Assembly (NCBI GenBank): GCA_027386095.1
Contig: DAHXUN010000011.1
Location: 1-50,779 of the forward strand
Reading direction: 5' to 3'
DNA: 50,779 nt
Origin: Nitrososphaerota archaeon
Lineage (GTDB): Archaea > Thermoproteota > Nitrososphaeria > Nitrososphaerales > UBA183
Both the position numbers and the translations under genes were made by a program. Below, piece by piece: positions 48,828 through 50,779 of the stretch (its first letter is position 1; every line of letters begins with the position of its first letter). Below the pieces are notes generated by a model. That model saw only the letters and a program-made list of their open reading frames with translations. It was not told where the DNA came from and searched no databases.

Positions 48828-49865
48828 CTATGGCAGCGGACCGGAGTCCTTCAAGAGCCCCTGTGAGACCATCTGGGTGATGGGACCCGGAGGAGTGACG
48901 TTGCTGTAAAGCTGGGCAGGGACCAGCGGGAGGAGCCCGTAGGACGAGAGGCTCTGCGCGTTCTCCACTACGTATTCGACGAACTTGAGTGCCGATGCCT
49001 GTCGAGAGCCGTCCAGCGGGACGGTGACGCTGATCACTATGGCGGAGCCGACGGTGGTCCCGGCGGAGTCGTGGAAGGAGAACCTCGAATAGAACGACCC
49101 GAGCGAGGGGTTGCCGAAGTTGACCTGGGGCTCCAGCTGGACGTACCGGAGATGGTCCGTGATTGCTGCGGACTTGTAGATGAAGAGGAACTGTATCTGC
49201 CCTGACTGGAGTGGAGCCACCAGGGCGGCTGCGGAAGCCCCGGTGACGTTCCCGCCGTCCTCCGCCAGGCGCGCGGTGTAGGCACTCGTGTTACCTCCCG
49301 AGTAGATGTAGCCCGCAGCCTCCAAGGCGAGCCAGCCTCTGAGGCCCGCGGGGTCCGAGACAGGGTCAGAGATCCCCACCTTCACGCTCCCTGAGGTGAG
49401 CGAGGTGAAGAACGCGTTCCATCCCGAGGTTGTGTTAGTCTGGGCGGCACCGTTCCCCTCTGCAACCACGGTAGGGGCGGTCGTGTTAGAATATGCCAAG
49501 ACGAGCTGGTCGGAAGCGAAGCCAACGGCCCAGCCCGGCGATTCGCTCTTGAGATATTCCGGACCGGTGGCCGACAGCGCCACGGAGACAAAGATGTCGG
49601 CAGGAGACCCGGCCGCTATCTGGCTTGCGATGGCGAAAGAGCCCCCTGACTTCACTGGCGCGACAGGGATTCCGGTACTATGCGAGAACGAGTTCAGGAG
49701 GTCGGCGGTCTCAGTTGCGTAGGCGTCCGCCGAATAGGACAAGAGGGGCGACCGTGGACCCGAGTTGACGTAGTATGTGTACGCCACGCCACCCACCACT
49801 ACAACAGCTACGACTATCAGGGCGAGCACGATGTTGGAGTAACGCCTTTTCTCGGCATTGGACAA
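48828..49865 (-). CDS. wtpA: Molybdate/tungstate-binding lipoprotein-like protein
   Basis: This extracellular binding protein (about 345 aa) has an N-terminal membrane anchor (NIVLALIVVAVVVVGGVAYT). A two-lobed fold follows: LLSYSADAYATETADLLNSF, GSFAIASQIAAGSPADIFVS and KVGISDPVSDPAGLRGWLAL. I choose TTG 49865, because the TATA element and palindrome lie just upstream. The open frame to 49916 would contain that promoter. TTG 49877 is the other option. Whether the ligand is molybdate or tungstate cannot be told. Confidence 0.9.
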   Translation of the reverse strand: MSNAEKRRYSNIVLALIVVAVVVVGGVAYTYYVNSGPRSPLLSYSADAYATETADLLNSFSHSTGIPVAPVKSGGSFAIASQIAAGSPADIFVSVALSATGPEYLKSESPGWAVGFASDQLVLAYSNTTAPTVVAEGNGAAQTNTTSGWNAFFTSLTSGSVKVGISDPVSDPAGLRGWLALEAAGYIYSGGNTSAYTARLAEDGGNVTGASAAALVAPLQSGQIQFLFIYKSAAITDHLRYVQLEPQVNFGNPSLGSFYSRFSFHDSAGTTVGSAIVISVTVPLDGSRQASALKFVEYVVENAQSLSSYGLLPLVPAQLYSNVTPPGPITQMVSQGLLKDSGPLP

Positions 49866-49868
49866 GCT

Positions 49869-49904
49869 GTTATGCAATTGGCTGCATAACGGGTCATAAA
49901 TAGG
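49869..49904. promoter_or_regulatory. wtpA/modE promoter with ModE-like palindrome
   Basis: GTTATGCA-N6-TGCATAAC (49869-49890) is a perfect 8-bp inverted repeat with the 6-base spacing known for bacterial ModE sites, though the arm sequence differs. CATAAATA at 49895-49902 is a TATA element for wtpA and may also serve modE. The palindrome covers the expected wtpA start. Confidence 0.72.
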
Positions 49905-49947
49905 TTTCCAAGCCAAGACTTAAGACGAGCGGGGGGGGCAAGAGAGT

Positions 49948-50619
49948 GTGGCACGCAGCGAGGTCGAGCCGGTCCCGCACCTGTCCCTCCAGAGCGAGAA
50001 GGAGACGGTACTGGACGAGGTCGACGCCATGCTGCTCCAGGCCTTGTCGGAGAAGAACTCCCTGACAGAAGCGGCCCGCGAAGCCGGGGTCTCCTACAGG
50101 AACGCGTGGGACAGGATAAGAAGGGCCGAGGCGAGGTCGGGGATGAAGATACTCGAGACAAGCACGGGCGGCCGGGAAGGCGGCAGCTCGCGGCTGACGA
50201 AGGAAGGCCAGGCGTTGCTAAGAGAGTTCAGGAGGGTCAAAGACTACCTGTCCTACGCACTGGACGACAGGGAGGCAGCGGGGAACGTGCGCTACAAGCT
50301 CAGCGCCAGGAACGCCTTCGACGCGAAGGTCACCAAGATCGAGGGCGGAGAAGTGACCTGCATGGTAAGGATGTTATCCGTCTCGCCTTTCCGCCTGACG
50401 TCGATAATCTCCAGAGATGCGGTGGAAGACCTTGGGCTCAGAGAGGGTGACATTGTAAAGGCAGTAGTGAAGGCGACCGAGGTCATGGTTGCGAAGAGGC
50501 TTCCCACCAAGGCGAAGGGTGCGAACGGTGGCAGGACAGATAGCGGGAGGCGATTTGGGAAACAGCTGGACTCCCAGGCCCGTTCGCACACCCATGCTGG
50601 ATCGGAGCCAGAAGGTTAG
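49948..50619 (+). CDS. modE: ModE-type molybdate/tungstate-responsive regulator
   Basis: This 223-aa protein has an N-terminal winged helix: DAMLLQALSEKNSLTEAARE, then AGVSYRNAWDRIRRAEARSG and GGSSRLTKEGQALLREF. A single Mop/TOBE domain follows at about 120-185 (LSARNAFDAKVTKIEGGEVT, DLGLREGDIVKAVVKATEVM) and would bind oxyanion. The last 35 residues are basic and disordered. It is divergent from wtpABC and probably represses them when molybdate or tungstate is plentiful. The start is GTG 49948; GTG 49946 is out of frame. Confidence 0.93.
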   Translation: MARSEVEPVPHLSLQSEKETVLDEVDAMLLQALSEKNSLTEAAREAGVSYRNAWDRIRRAEARSGMKILETSTGGREGGSSRLTKEGQALLREFRRVKDYLSYALDDREAAGNVRYKLSARNAFDAKVTKIEGGEVTCMVRMLSVSPFRLTSIISRDAVEDLGLREGDIVKAVVKATEVMVAKRLPTKAKGANGGRTDSGRRFGKQLDSQARSHTHAGSEPEG

Positions 50620-50626
50620 CTCACGT

Positions 50627-50779
50627 ATGCGCAGTCGCCCCTCTGTTATCCTGAAATTAGTTCACCCCCTAGCCAAGAGTGCAGGGGCTAGGTGGGTATG
50701 GAGCAAGGGAAGACGCTATCGGGTCTACATGAAGCTGGACCCCGTGAAGGTGGAGTGGATAGTCAGGCAGAAGGAGAAG
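50627..50779 (+). CDS. Partial gene at right edge, possibly a transposase start
   Basis: From ATG 50627 the frame stays open to the window end (51 codons). It includes GARWVWSKGRRYRVYMKLDP and VKVEWIVRQKEK. The last block recalls the first helices of archaeal HTH transposases, but the match is too short to be sure. It begins 8 bases after the modE stop. Confidence 0.4.
   Translation, partial: MRSRPSVILKLVHPLAKSAGARWVWSKGRRYRVYMKLDPVKVEWIVRQKEK
50663..50697. repeat. Inverted repeat near right edge
   Basis: CACCCCCTAGCC (50663-50674) can pair with GGCTAGGTGGG (about 50687-50697), 7 bp without break and 3 more past a one-base bulge. It may be a terminator for modE or the end of an insertion element. 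Confidence 0.5.

Noticed and set aside
1..50779. CRISPR array or cas genes
   Set aside because: No regularly spaced repeats and no Cas motifs were seen. The only short direct repeats are two-copy pairs.

Overview
This is a GC-rich archaeal chromosome segment. TFB, a split ribosomal P0/L1/L11 operon led by SecE and Spt5, RNase P Rpr2/Rpp21, eIF6, PDCD5, prefoldin alpha, thermosome, archaeal AlaRS and LeuRS, LysW-dependent amino-acid synthesis and many TATA-led leaderless genes place it in the TACK group. It looks most like a Thaumarchaeota/Nitrososphaeria- or Bathyarchaeia-like lineage, but that placement is inference. TTG start codons are unusually frequent.

Layout. 1-3334: an Lrp-type RAM-domain fragment, an ACT-domain protein and a large adenylyl cyclase/TolB-like/TPR protein. 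3404-12218: ArgF, an AraC-MGMT fusion repair protein, a ferritin-like/VIT1 protein, a tiny zinc-ribbon gene, and LeuRS and AlaRS with overlapping ends. 12323-17065: a frameshifted GNAT gene, ribosomal P1 on the strand opposite to its usual operon, the secE-spt5-L11-L1-L10 operon, and D-aminoacyl-tRNA deacylase. 17068-24994: one operon, argG-argH-lysW-lysX-lysY-lysZ-lysJ-lysK. With the separate argF it can take glutamate to arginine on the LysW carrier. 25054-30203: a second ACT protein, then ftsY-pfdA-eIF6-L31e-L39e-PDCD5-S19e, RNase P Rpr2 and Nep1.

30232-33257 is the accessory core. A tRNA-Gly(TCC) gene with an apparent 18-nt D-loop intron is followed by a decayed integrated element of about 2.9 kb. 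The element carries an Lrp-like regulator, a flippase/GtrA membrane pseudogene and a second broken membrane gene. It ends in an imperfect copy of the tRNA 3' end that is folded back on itself. A third tRNA-tail-like fold-back lies at 44700-44745, far from any tRNA gene.

33335-40940 holds HflX with two small upstream partners, an uncharacterised family protein, the thermosome, TFB, several very small genes and a FAM173-like methyltransferase. 41304-44521 is a compact heat-shock operon, hsp20-dnaK-ArsR-type regulator, with a perfect palindrome over the predicted transcription start. 44588-50779 contains small zinc-finger candidates, a TRAM protein, a structured RNA candidate, moaC, a diverged IS607-type recombinase, and a molybdate/tungstate ABC transporter divergent from its ModE-type regulator. 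A ModE-like palindrome lies between those two.
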